From NCBI GenBank assembly GCA_903950295.1, contig CAJBAP010000288.1:1-5345 (forward strand): 5,345 nt of DNA. The letters run 5' to 3'. The stretch is from an uncultured Rhodocyclaceae bacterium. GTDB lineage: Bacteria > Pseudomonadota > Gammaproteobacteria > Burkholderiales > Rhodocyclaceae. Within the stretch, counting starts at the first letter, position 1; every line of letters starts with the position of its first letter. The notes beneath the pieces were generated by a model. That model was not told the DNA's origin, made no database searches, and worked only from the letters and a program-made list of their open reading frames with translations. Of the stretch, positions 1 to 5,345 are shown in pieces. Both the position numbers and the translations under genes were made by a program.

Positions 1-1032
1 ATAAAACTTACCCAGTTCAGTCACGGCGGCGGTTGAGGCTGCAAGATTGCGTCGGCCGTGTTGTCGCGCATTATCGCCGAATCACCCCTGAAGTCGTTGC
101 CGGAAGAGCTCATGGTCGGGATCGAGACCGCCGACGATGCGGCCGTCTATCGCATCAATGATCATCAAGCCATCGTCGCCACTACCGATTTCTTCATGCC
201 GATCGTGGACGACCCCGATCATTTCGGCCGCATTGCCGCGGCCAACGCGCTCTCGGACGTATATGCGATGGGCGGCCAGCCGATCTTCGCCTTGGCCATC
301 GTCGGCATGCCGCTGGGCAAGTTGCCGGAAGAAGTCATCCACGCCATTCTGCAAGGTGGTGCGGCGATCTGCGCCGAGGCAGGCATACCCATTGCCGGTG
401 GTCATTCCATCGATGCGCCGGAACCGATCTATGGTCTGGTCGGCATCGGCATCGTGCATCCCGATCATCTGAAGCGCAATGCCGGTGCGCACGACGGCGA
501 TGTGTTGATCCTCGGCAAGCCGCTCGGCATCGGCATTTTGTCGGCTGCGCTGAAAAAAGGTGTACTGAGCGATGCCGGCTATGCCGAGATGATCCGCTGG
601 ACGACCAAACTCAATGCAACCGGGGCCAAACTGGCACGGATGCCGGGCGTGCATGCCATGACGGACATTACCGGTTTTGGTTTTGCCGGCCACCTGCTGG
701 AAGTCTGCCGTGGATCACAGATGACGGCGGAGATCGAATTTGCGCGTCTGCCACTGATCGAAGAGGCTGTTACGCATGTGCGCGCCGGCATCTCGACCGG
801 GGCATCGAGTCGTAACTGGACCAGTTATGGCGACGCCGTCGCGCTGGCGCCGACTTTTGATGAATGGCAGCAAAAAGTCCTCACTGATCCGCAGACCAGC
901 GGCGGTTTGTTGGTCGCCTGCGACCCGGCCAGTGTCGAGGGCGTGCTGGCGGCCTTTCATGCCGACGGTTTCGATCAGGCAGCCGTGGTCGGTGGGATGC
1001 TCCACGGCCCGGCCCGACTCAATGTGATTTGA
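1..1032 (+). CDS. selD: Selenophosphate synthetase SelD, selenocysteine-containing, 5' end outside window
   Basis: SelD makes selenophosphate from selenide and ATP in the cytoplasm; it is the selenium donor for selenocysteine and for 2-selenouridine in tRNA. Reading frame 1 from base 1 gives IKLTQFSHGGG, then TGA at 34-36, then GCKIASAVL, and continues to the TGA stop at 1030-1032. This aligns with the E. coli N-terminus (IRLTQYSHGAGCGCK): the TGA sits at catalytic Cys17 and AAG 43-45 at essential Lys20. Downstream are the nucleotide- and metal-binding motifs DDAAVY, TTDFFMPIVD, ALSDVYAMGG, GGHSIDAPEP, MTDITGFGF and DPQTSGGLL. The window holds 343 residues against 347 in full-length E. coli SelD, so only about five N-terminal residues are missing. 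Starting instead at GTG 58 would drop both catalytic residues and is rejected. The 3' end overlaps the convergent esterase gene by 14 bp. Family assignment is certain; Sec rather than stop is a strong inference. Confidence 0.96.
34..36 (+). other. In-frame TGA read as selenocysteine at the SelD active site
   Basis: This TGA is in frame with conserved SelD sequence on both sides: SHGGG before it and GCK after it. It falls exactly at the position occupied by Cys or Sec across the SelD family (Cys17 in E. coli). No other in-frame stop occurs before 1030. A nonsense mutation or pseudogene would be unlikely to hit this one codon while leaving the rest of the gene intact. Sec in SelD is known in other bacteria, for example Haemophilus influenzae. 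Confidence 0.93.
41..77 (+). promoter_or_regulatory. Candidate bacterial SECIS hairpin downstream of the selD Sec codon
   Basis: By eye, the RNA just after the TGA folds into a stem-loop. Bases 48-51 (UGCG) pair with 67-70 (CGCA), U52 is bulged, 53-56 (CGGC) pair with 63-66 (GUCG, including one G-U pair), and 57-62 (CGUGUU) form the loop. A weaker lower stem adds 41-42 with 76-77, 44 with 74 and 46 with 72. A bulged U below a four-pair helix and an apical loop containing GU match the features of the E. coli fdhF SECIS that SelB recognises (U17 bulge, G23-U24 in the loop). Counting the U of UGA as 1, they fall here at 19 and 25-26, two bases further out. No folding energy was computed. Confidence 0.65.
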
Positions 1033-1633
1033 GCAGCGGCTTGAGGCTCAGCCAGACGTGATCGAGAATTTTTGGCTGGGCGGCTGCGGTCGGGTGCAGA
1101 CGGTCGGCTTGAAAGGCTGCATCGTCTGCCGCGATGGGTTCGAGCAGAAAGGGCAGCAGGGCGGTTTTTTCCTGTTTGGCCACCGCAGAGAACAGCGTCG
1201 CAAAGTCGCGCGTGTACTCGGTCCCGTAATTGGGCGGCAGGCGCATGCCGGCCAGCAGGACACGCGCACCGCTGGCGCGGGCCGCTTGTGTCATCTGCGT
1301 CAGGTTGGCGCGTGCTTCGCTGATTGGCAGGCCGCGCAGGCCATCATTGGCGCCGAGCGCCAGGATAACGATGGCGGGGCGATGCTGTTTAAGCGCGGCC
1401 GGCAACCGGGAGCGTCCGCCGGCCGTGGTTTCACCGCTGATGCTGGCGTTAACGACGGTGTAGGGCAGCTTTTCCTGCTTCAATCGTTCTGCCAGCAAGC
1501 TCGGCCAGCTTTGCCTCACGGCGATGCCGTAGCCGGCAGAAAGGCTGTCGCCAAAGACCAGCACGGTTTCGGCAGCACTGGCAAGAGACGAACCAGTGGC
1601 TATCACAAACAGTAGGGCAAGAATTCTCGACAT
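1019..1633 (-). CDS. tesA: TesA-type exported SGNH hydrolase (arylesterase / lysophospholipase L1 / acyl-CoA thioesterase I)
   Basis: A 204-residue secreted serine esterase. From the ATG at 1633 the protein begins MSRILALLFVIATGSSLASA, a signal peptide with one n-region Arg, a hydrophobic core and an A-x-A site (A18-S-A20), so export to the periplasm is expected. All SGNH blocks are present: GDSLSAGYG at 28-36 with nucleophile Ser30, Gly67 in NASISGETT, Asn96 in GAND, and Asp177-x-x-His180 in DRLHP. Length and spacing match E. coli TesA (208 residues). The frame stays open for 52 codons further upstream, but these run antisense inside the ABC gene and would bury the signal peptide, so that start is rejected. 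The gene is divergent from the ABC ATPase, as tesA is from ybbA in E. coli, and the start codons overlap. No Shine-Dalgarno is evident. The family typically cleaves short-chain esters, acyl-CoAs and lysophospholipids; the substrate here cannot be read from sequence. Confidence 0.93.
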   Translation of the reverse strand: MSRILALLFVIATGSSLASAAETVLVFGDSLSAGYGIAVRQSWPSLLAERLKQEKLPYTVVNASISGETTAGGRSRLPAALKQHRPAIVILALGANDGLRGLPISEARANLTQMTQAARASGARVLLAGMRLPPNYGTEYTRDFATLFSAVAKQEKTALLPFLLEPIAADDAAFQADRLHPTAAAQPKILDHVWLSLKPLLKSH

Positions 1634-2318
1634 GAGCGAAACAGTATCCGGAGAAATGGTGTTACGAGTTGAGAGACTGGGCAAGGCTGTCGCCAGTGGC
1701 GATGGCACGCTGACGATTCTGCACGAGATCGACTTCGCCGTGGCGGCGGGTGAGGCGGTTGCCATCGTCGGCGCATCGGGTTCCGGCAAGTCTACGCTGC
1801 TTGGCCTGCTGGCTGGACTCGATCTGCCGACACGCGGACGGGTGTGGCTGGCGGATCAGGACATGTCGCTGCTCGACGAGGATGGCCGTGCCGCCTTGCG
1901 TGGCCGCGAACTGGGCTTCGTGTTCCAGTCGTTTCATTTGCTCGCCGCGCTGAACGCACTTGAAAATGCCATGCTGCCGCTGGAGTTGCTGGGTTTTCCC
2001 GATCCGCGCACGGTGGCGGAATCCATGCTCACGCGCGTCGGCCTGGCAGATCGTCTCAGTCATTATCCCAAGCACCTGTCCGGCGGTGAGCAGCAGCGCG
2101 TCGCGCTGGCGCGTGCCTTTGCCGTACATCCGCGCCTGCTGCTCGCCGACGAACCGACCGGCAACCTCGATGCTGCCACCGGCCAGCAGGTCATCGACCT
2201 GATGTTCGAAATGAATGCGGAGCAAGGCACGACGCTGATTCTCGTTACGCACGATGAATCGCTGGCGCAGCGTTGTGGACGCGTGATCCGTCTCGCCAGT
2301 GGGCGGTTGGTCAGTTGA
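1632..2318 (+). CDS. ybbA: ABC transporter ATP-binding protein, YbbA/LolD/MacB type
   Basis: A 228-residue cytoplasmic ATPase subunit with a complete set of ABC motifs: Walker A GASGSGKST at 47-55, Q-loop Gln99 in FVFQSFHLL, signature LSGGEQQR at 149-156, Walker B LLLADE at 169-174 followed by PTGNLD, and switch His207 in THD. FQSFHLL and ADEPTGNLD are typical of the LolD/MacB/FtsE/YbbA subfamily, whose partners are FtsX-like permeases acting on envelope lipids, lipoproteins or extruded compounds. Divergence from tesA points to YbbA. The usual next gene, the large permease YbbP, is missing: an unrelated minus-strand gene overlaps the 3' end by 8 bp. ATG 1632 was chosen, with AGGG at 1614-1617 as a rather distant ribosome binding site. 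GTG 1596 and ATG 1656 are possible alternatives; the latter has GGAG only 2 bp away. The transported substrate is unknown. Confidence 0.9.
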   Translation: MSETVSGEMVLRVERLGKAVASGDGTLTILHEIDFAVAAGEAVAIVGASGSGKSTLLGLLAGLDLPTRGRVWLADQDMSLLDEDGRAALRGRELGFVFQSFHLLAALNALENAMLPLELLGFPDPRTVAESMLTRVGLADRLSHYPKHLSGGEQQRVALARAFAVHPRLLLADEPTGNLDAATGQQVIDLMFEMNAEQGTTLILVTHDESLAQRCGRVIRLASGRLVS

Positions 2319-3630
2319 GTGCGGCCATGGCCGCCCGGGCGGCAGTCACGCCGCTACGCACGGCCCCTTCCAGCGTCGCCGGATAATCACCCGCCACGTA
2401 ATCCCCCGCCAGCCAGACGTTCTGGCAGGCCGTTGCCGTGGGGGGGCGGGCGAGATTAGGCGTGCAGGCGAAGGTGGCGCGTTTTTCTTCGATCACCCAG
2501 TGGCGTGTCGCCGCTGGCAGGCTGGGCACGATGCGGGCAATTTCGGCATGGATGGCGGTTGCCAGTTCGTCATGGGTGAGTGCCTGGTAGGGGCCTTCGC
2601 CACTGATGACAGCGGCGATGAGGCCGTGCTGGCCGCACAATGCACCGCGATCGAACAGCCATTGGGCGTAGCCACCGTCAACACCTGCCATGGCAAAGGG
2701 GAGGCGCACGGCCGGTGGATATGCAAGATAAACCGTGACGATCGGCTGCCAGTGCAAGTTGCCGAGTTGGTCGCAAAGCGCGGCAAATTCGGGGTGGGGG
2801 GCGAGCAGGCGCGGCAGGTGATAGGGCGCAGTCGCCAGCACGATGTGAGCGTAGGGGCCGTGCTCGTTTGCCGTCCAGCCAGAACCGACTTTTTCGATTG
2901 CACTGATGCGGGTGGAACGGATCACCTGTCCGCCGTGTGACTCGAGGTAACGCGCTGCCGGTTCGGGAAAAAGATTGGAAAAATCCGTGGCCGGCAATAG
3001 CAGGTCGGAGGCGGCACGGTCGGCGGCGAGGCTGTCGCGCAATACGTTGAGAAAGACCTGCGCCGAGGCGATGGCCACGGGCGTGTTGAGGGCGGCGAGG
3101 CACAGCGGCTCCCAGAGGAAGCGGCGGACGGCGCGCGGCTGGTTGGCAATGAGTTGCTTGGCGGTGATGTCGCGCGGCAGGTGGAAACGACATTTCTTGA
3201 GCGCGCGCATGAAGCGTATGGCTGCGATCTTATCCTGCCAGTTCAGGCCATGTGCCGTCAGCAGGGCCCAGGCCAGATGCAAGGGCGCAGGAAGATTCGG
3301 TGCGGCCAGTTTCATGTGGCCGGGAAATTCGAGATGCAAGGGGTGGCGTTTCAGTGCCGTCCCGCCAGTGCCGACTTTTGCGAGCGTCGTCCCGCTTGCT
3401 CCAACCTTATCCATCAGCCGCAGGGTTTCGCGGTAGGCGCCGACGAGGATGTGTGCGCCGTTGTCGACCGTCAGACCGTCGAGTTCGATGGCGCGGGCGC
3501 GTCCGCCCAGCGTGCGCGAGGCTTCGAAAACATCCACTTTGATGCCGGCGTCAGCGAGTTCGACAGCGGCAGCCATGCCGGCGTAACCCGCGCCAATAAC
3601 AGCTACGCGCCCAGTCAAGTTGCCAGCCAT
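2311..3630 (-). CDS. hpnE: Hydroxysqualene dehydroxylase HpnE (FAD-dependent, amine oxidase/phytoene desaturase-like)
   Basis: HpnE performs the last step of bacterial HpnCDE squalene synthesis, reducing hydroxysqualene to squalene with FAD. The 439-residue protein opens with a Rossmann dinucleotide fold: VAVIGAGYAG with GxGxxG at 13-18, Glu36 in VFEAS for the ribose, and the LGGRAR motif at 41-46. DNGAHILVGAY follows at 56-66. The C-terminal FAD motif is WLAGDYVAGDYPATLEGAVRSG, beginning near residue 406. Length fits the family. The frame stays open upstream to about 4302, but those codons only shadow hpnD, and homology begins at ATG 3630. The start overlaps the hpnD end by 16 bp, which suggests translational coupling. 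A C7 tract in the coding strand (G7 at 2440-2446) lies about 45 codons before the stop; the frame is intact. Carotenoid desaturases and generic amine oxidases are relatives, but the neighbours settle the call. Confidence 0.94.
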   Translation of the reverse strand: MAGNLTGRVAVIGAGYAGMAAAVELADAGIKVDVFEASRTLGGRARAIELDGLTVDNGAHILVGAYRETLRLMDKVGASGTTLAKVGTGGTALKRHPLHLEFPGHMKLAAPNLPAPLHLAWALLTAHGLNWQDKIAAIRFMRALKKCRFHLPRDITAKQLIANQPRAVRRFLWEPLCLAALNTPVAIASAQVFLNVLRDSLAADRAASDLLLPATDFSNLFPEPAARYLESHGGQVIRSTRISAIEKVGSGWTANEHGPYAHIVLATAPYHLPRLLAPHPEFAALCDQLGNLHWQPIVTVYLAYPPAVRLPFAMAGVDGGYAQWLFDRGALCGQHGLIAAVISGEGPYQALTHDELATAIHAEIARIVPSLPAATRHWVIEEKRATFACTPNLARPPTATACQNVWLAGDYVAGDYPATLEGAVRSGVTAARAAMAALN

Positions 3631-4448
3631 GTCTTCAGGGCCAGCCAGAGTTTGAGTCGTGGTGTCAGCGCGGTGCGTCGGTCGAGGACGAGGAAGTTGT
3701 CGCGCTCGATTTCGTCGAGCAGGCGCTGATAGATCGCCGCCATGATGAGCCCGGCGCGCTGCGCCTTGCGGTCGCCGGCGGGCAGTTGGGCGAAGGCGCG
3801 GGCGTAGTGCTCGCGGGCACGCTCGGTCTGGAAGCGCATGAGGGCAACGAATGCCGTGCTGTGGCGACTGTTCAGCAGGTCGGCGCTGCTCACGCCGAAT
3901 TTCGCCAGTTCGTCCTGCGGCAGATAGATGCGATCGCGGCGGGCATCCTCGCCGACATCGCGGATGATGTTGGTGAGTTGGAAGGCCAGCCCGAGTGTGT
4001 GGGCGTATTTCTGGGTGTGGCGATCCTGATAACCGAATATCTCGGCCGTCAGCAGGCCGACGACGCCGGCGGCACGGTGGCAATACAGTTGCAACTCCTT
4101 GAAGTCGGCGTAGCGCGACTGATCGAGATCCATCTGCATGCCGTCGATGATCTCGCCGAGTTGCTCGACCGGGAGGGAAAAATGTTCGCGCGCAACGGTG
4201 AGCGCCTGTGTGACGGGGTGCGTGGCCTGGCCCGTTTCGAGTGCGGCGAGTTCGGCCCGCCACCAGTCGAGTTTGGCGCGAGCAATGGTGGGTTCGCGGC
4301 ATTCGTCGACGACATCGTCGACTTCACGGCAAAAGGCATACAGCGCGGTGATGGCCTGGCGGCGCACGGGATCGAGAAAGCGGAAGCTGAGGGTAAAGCT
4401 CGAGCCGCTGGCCTTGGCCTTCTGGGTGCAGTAATCGTCTGGGCTCAT
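3615..4448 (-). CDS. hpnD: Presqualene diphosphate synthase HpnD
   Basis: HpnD condenses two farnesyl diphosphates head to head into presqualene diphosphate, the first committed step to squalene and hopanoids. The 277-residue protein is an all-helical trans-isoprenyl diphosphate synthase (squalene/phytoene synthase family). It has both Asp-rich, Mg2+-binding motifs: DDVVDE at 44-49 and RDVGED at 163-168. It also has YCHRAAGVVG at 122-131, the substrate-pocket signature, and the family-typical start SPDDYCTQKAKASGSSF. ATG 4448 was chosen over the in-frame start at 4481: homology begins there, and it forms an ATGA junction with the hpnC stop (4-bp overlap), a standard arrangement for coupled translation. 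No separate Shine-Dalgarno is visible. It is paralogous to HpnC and shares a 23-bp identical stretch with it around RIYLPQD. Confidence 0.95.
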   Translation of the reverse strand: MSPDDYCTQKAKASGSSFTLSFRFLDPVRRQAITALYAFCREVDDVVDECREPTIARAKLDWWRAELAALETGQATHPVTQALTVAREHFSLPVEQLGEIIDGMQMDLDQSRYADFKELQLYCHRAAGVVGLLTAEIFGYQDRHTQKYAHTLGLAFQLTNIIRDVGEDARRDRIYLPQDELAKFGVSSADLLNSRHSTAFVALMRFQTERAREHYARAFAQLPAGDRKAQRAGLIMAAIYQRLLDEIERDNFLVLDRRTALTPRLKLWLALKTWLAT

Positions 4449-5263
4449 GGGCGCAGGGCTTGCAGCATGACGCGGGGCCAATCGAACAGGCCCAGCACCG
4501 GGCGGTGGTTGAGGACATCGAAGTTCACGGCCTCGATCTTGTCAAGAATGCGCAGGCCGCCGGCGACAATGGTGCGGATTTCAAGACCGATGCGACCGGG
4601 CAGGTCGTGCCCGAGGCGGGCGCCCGAGAGCATCAGCTGACGGGCACGGTCGACCTCGAAGCGCAGCAGGGCACGAAAGTCGGCGCTGACGGTACGGCCA
4701 TCCAAGGCCGCTTCGCCGACCCCGAAGCGTTTCAGGTCGTCCTGCGGCAGATAGATGCGTCCGTGCGGCCCCTTGCCGATGTCGATCCCGACGTCTTGCC
4801 AGTGGTTGATGAGCTGCAATGCCGAACAAATTGCATCCGAGCGTTGCAGATTGTCGGGTGTGGCGGCATCGAACAGATGCAGCAACAGGCGTCCGACCGG
4901 ATCGGCGGAACGACGGCAGTAGTCCATCAGTTCGTCGAAGTTGGCATAGCGATCCTTCACCACATCCTGAGCGAAGGCGTCGAGCAGATCGCGGAACAAC
5001 TGCAAGGGCAGTTGGTGTTTTTCGATGTGTGGGCGCAGACGCAGAAACACCGGGTGATCCGTCGGCTCATTACGTTCGATGCGGTCGAGTTCGCTTTGAT
5101 AGGTGGCTAACAGGCGCAGTCGCTCGGCAGCAGGGAGATCGCCCTCGTCGGCGAAATCATCCGCCGTGCGGGCAAAAATATAAATCGCTGCGACTGCCGG
5201 GCGCAGCGGCGCCGGCAACAGTATCGAAGCAACCGGAAAATTCTCATAGTGATCGACGGCCAT
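4445..5263 (-). CDS. hpnC: Hydroxysqualene synthase HpnC
   Basis: HpnC converts presqualene diphosphate into hydroxysqualene, between HpnD and HpnE in the bacterial three-enzyme squalene route. The 272-residue protein is a squalene/phytoene synthase-fold enzyme. It begins with the HpnC-typical VDHYENFPVAS and has the first Asp motif DDFADE at 35-40, YCRRSADPVGR at 115-125 (where HpnD has YCHRAAGVVG), and the second motif HWQDVGID at 154-161, followed by GRIYLPQDDL. ATG 5263 is chosen because family homology starts there; a TTG start seven codons upstream adds nothing conserved. It is the first gene of the minus-strand hpnCDE operon and ends in an ATGA overlap with hpnD. No Shine-Dalgarno precedes the ATG, but a TATACT box lies 8 bp upstream, so the transcript may be leaderless or nearly so. 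Automatic annotation often labels it simply squalene synthase. Confidence 0.95.
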   Translation of the reverse strand: MAVDHYENFPVASILLPAPLRPAVAAIYIFARTADDFADEGDLPAAERLRLLATYQSELDRIERNEPTDHPVFLRLRPHIEKHQLPLQLFRDLLDAFAQDVVKDRYANFDELMDYCRRSADPVGRLLLHLFDAATPDNLQRSDAICSALQLINHWQDVGIDIGKGPHGRIYLPQDDLKRFGVGEAALDGRTVSADFRALLRFEVDRARQLMLSGARLGHDLPGRIGLEIRTIVAGGLRILDKIEAVNFDVLNHRPVLGLFDWPRVMLQALRP

Positions 5264-5271
5264 CGAGCGGC

Positions 5272-5277
5272 AGTATA
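5272..5277 (-). promoter_or_regulatory. Candidate -10 box for the hpnCDE operon
   Basis: On the minus strand this reads TATACT, five of six matches to the sigma-70 consensus TATAAT, ending 8 bp before the hpnC ATG. I see no good -35 hexamer 16-18 bp upstream: the closest, GCCGAA, matches only one base. Transcription from here would start almost at the ATG. A chance match is possible. Confidence 0.35.
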
Positions 5278-5285
5278 GGTGCAAG

Positions 5286-5300
5286 TTCGGCCGATTCGGC
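5286..5300. repeat. Short palindrome and direct repeat in the divergent intergenic region
   Basis: TTCGGC occurs at 5286-5291 and again at 5295-5300, separated by CGA. The same bases form a perfect 8-bp palindrome TCGGCCGA (5287-5294) and an 11-bp palindrome with a one-base centre (GCCGA-T-TCGGC, 5290-5300). It lies between the two candidate promoters and could be an operator. It is short and GC-rich, so chance is a serious alternative. Confidence 0.3.
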
Positions 5301-5302
5301 AG

Positions 5303-5308
5303 TAAAAT
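5303..5308 (+). promoter_or_regulatory. Candidate -10 box for a rightward gene at the window edge
   Basis: TAAAAT matches TATAAT at five of six positions and stands out as A/T-rich in a GC-rich region. No convincing -35 is seen around 5280-5285. The predicted transcript start near 5315 lies just before the ribosome binding site at 5321-5326, which supports a real plus-strand gene start. Confidence 0.4.
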
Positions 5309-5320
5309 CCGCCGCCACGC

Positions 5321-5326
5321 GAGGAG
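5321..5326 (+). promoter_or_regulatory. Shine-Dalgarno-like site for a gene starting at or past the right edge
   Basis: GAGGAG is a strong Shine-Dalgarno match. A TTG at 5330-5332 is 3 bp downstream (tight) and a GTG at 5343-5345 is 16 bp downstream (far), so neither start is ideal. Fewer than six codons are visible and the product cannot be identified. The gene would be divergent from hpnC. Confidence 0.4.
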
Positions 5327-5345
5327 AAATTGATCTGCTCGAGTG

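Noticed and set aside
34..36. TGA as a true stop or a nonsense mutation, with selD beginning at GTG 58
   Set aside because: Conserved SelD sequence continues in the same frame on both sides, and the TGA lies exactly at the Sec/Cys catalytic position. Starting at 58 would remove the essential Lys and the glycine-rich loop.
82..693. Minus-strand open frame of 203 codons within selD
   Set aside because: It is wholly antisense to selD, with biased His/Arg/Asp composition and no recognised motif; a shadow frame.
1634..1789. Upstream extension of the esterase to 1789
   Set aside because: The extra 52 residues have no similarity to the family, run antisense to the ABC gene and would place the signal peptide inside the protein.
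2311..2318. Terminator between ybbA and hpnE
   Set aside because: The genes overlap tail to tail, and I see no GC-rich hairpin followed by a T run on either strand.
2299..2940. Plus-strand open frame of 213 codons after ybbA, considered as the missing permease
   Set aside because: It has no hydrophobic membrane segments, does not resemble YbbP and is antisense to hpnE.
3631..4302. Upstream extension of hpnE giving a 663-residue protein
   Set aside because: These codons are an alternative frame of hpnD with Arg/Pro-rich low-complexity translation. The Rossmann motif begins just after ATG 3630.
3786..4640. Long plus-strand open frame of 284 codons antisense to hpnD/hpnC
   Set aside because: Long antisense open frames are common in GC-rich coding DNA. 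It shows no recognisable domain and spans two well-supported genes.

Overview
This GC-rich, tightly packed bacterial window carries six genes. It most likely comes from a proteobacterium. The evidence is a proteobacterial-type SelD, a TesA-type esterase divergent from a YbbA-type ABC ATPase (the arrangement seen in E. coli and Pseudomonas), and an hpnCDE squalene block. I lean towards Betaproteobacteria, perhaps Rhodocyclales, but that is inference and no phylogeny was run. I see no mobile element, tRNA, rRNA, CRISPR array or clear intrinsic terminator.

Layout. (1) 1-1032, plus strand: selD, selenophosphate synthetase, lacking only about its first five codons, which lie left of the window. 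Its catalytic position is an in-frame TGA (34-36), read here as selenocysteine and followed by a plausible bacterial SECIS hairpin. A conventional gene caller would start the gene at GTG 58 and lose both catalytic residues. (2) 1019-1633, minus strand: tesA-like exported SGNH esterase/thioesterase. (3) 1632-2318, plus strand: YbbA/LolD-type ABC ATPase, with no permease gene beside it. (4) 5263-2311, minus strand: hpnC, hpnD and hpnE, in that transcription order. HpnD joins two farnesyl diphosphates into presqualene diphosphate, HpnC turns that into hydroxysqualene, and HpnE reduces it to squalene, the hopanoid precursor. (5) 5264-5345: the only intergenic DNA. It holds a candidate promoter for hpnC, a small palindrome/direct repeat, and a candidate promoter plus ribosome binding site for a plus-strand gene beginning at or beyond the right edge.

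Every adjacent gene pair from 1 to 5263 overlaps. The overlaps are selD/tesA 14 bp at their tails, tesA/ybbA 2 bp at their start codons, ybbA/hpnE 8 bp at their tails, hpnE/hpnD 16 bp, and hpnD/hpnC 4 bp. Promoters and transcript ends for selD, tesA and ybbA must therefore lie inside neighbouring coding sequence.

The genes belong to three separate jobs: selenium metabolism, envelope lipid/ester hydrolysis with an ABC ATPase, and squalene/hopanoid synthesis. The strongest unusual signal is the selenocysteine-containing SelD, which implies that the host has the full Sec decoding machinery (SelA, SelB, SelC) elsewhere. I found no convincing wholly new system.
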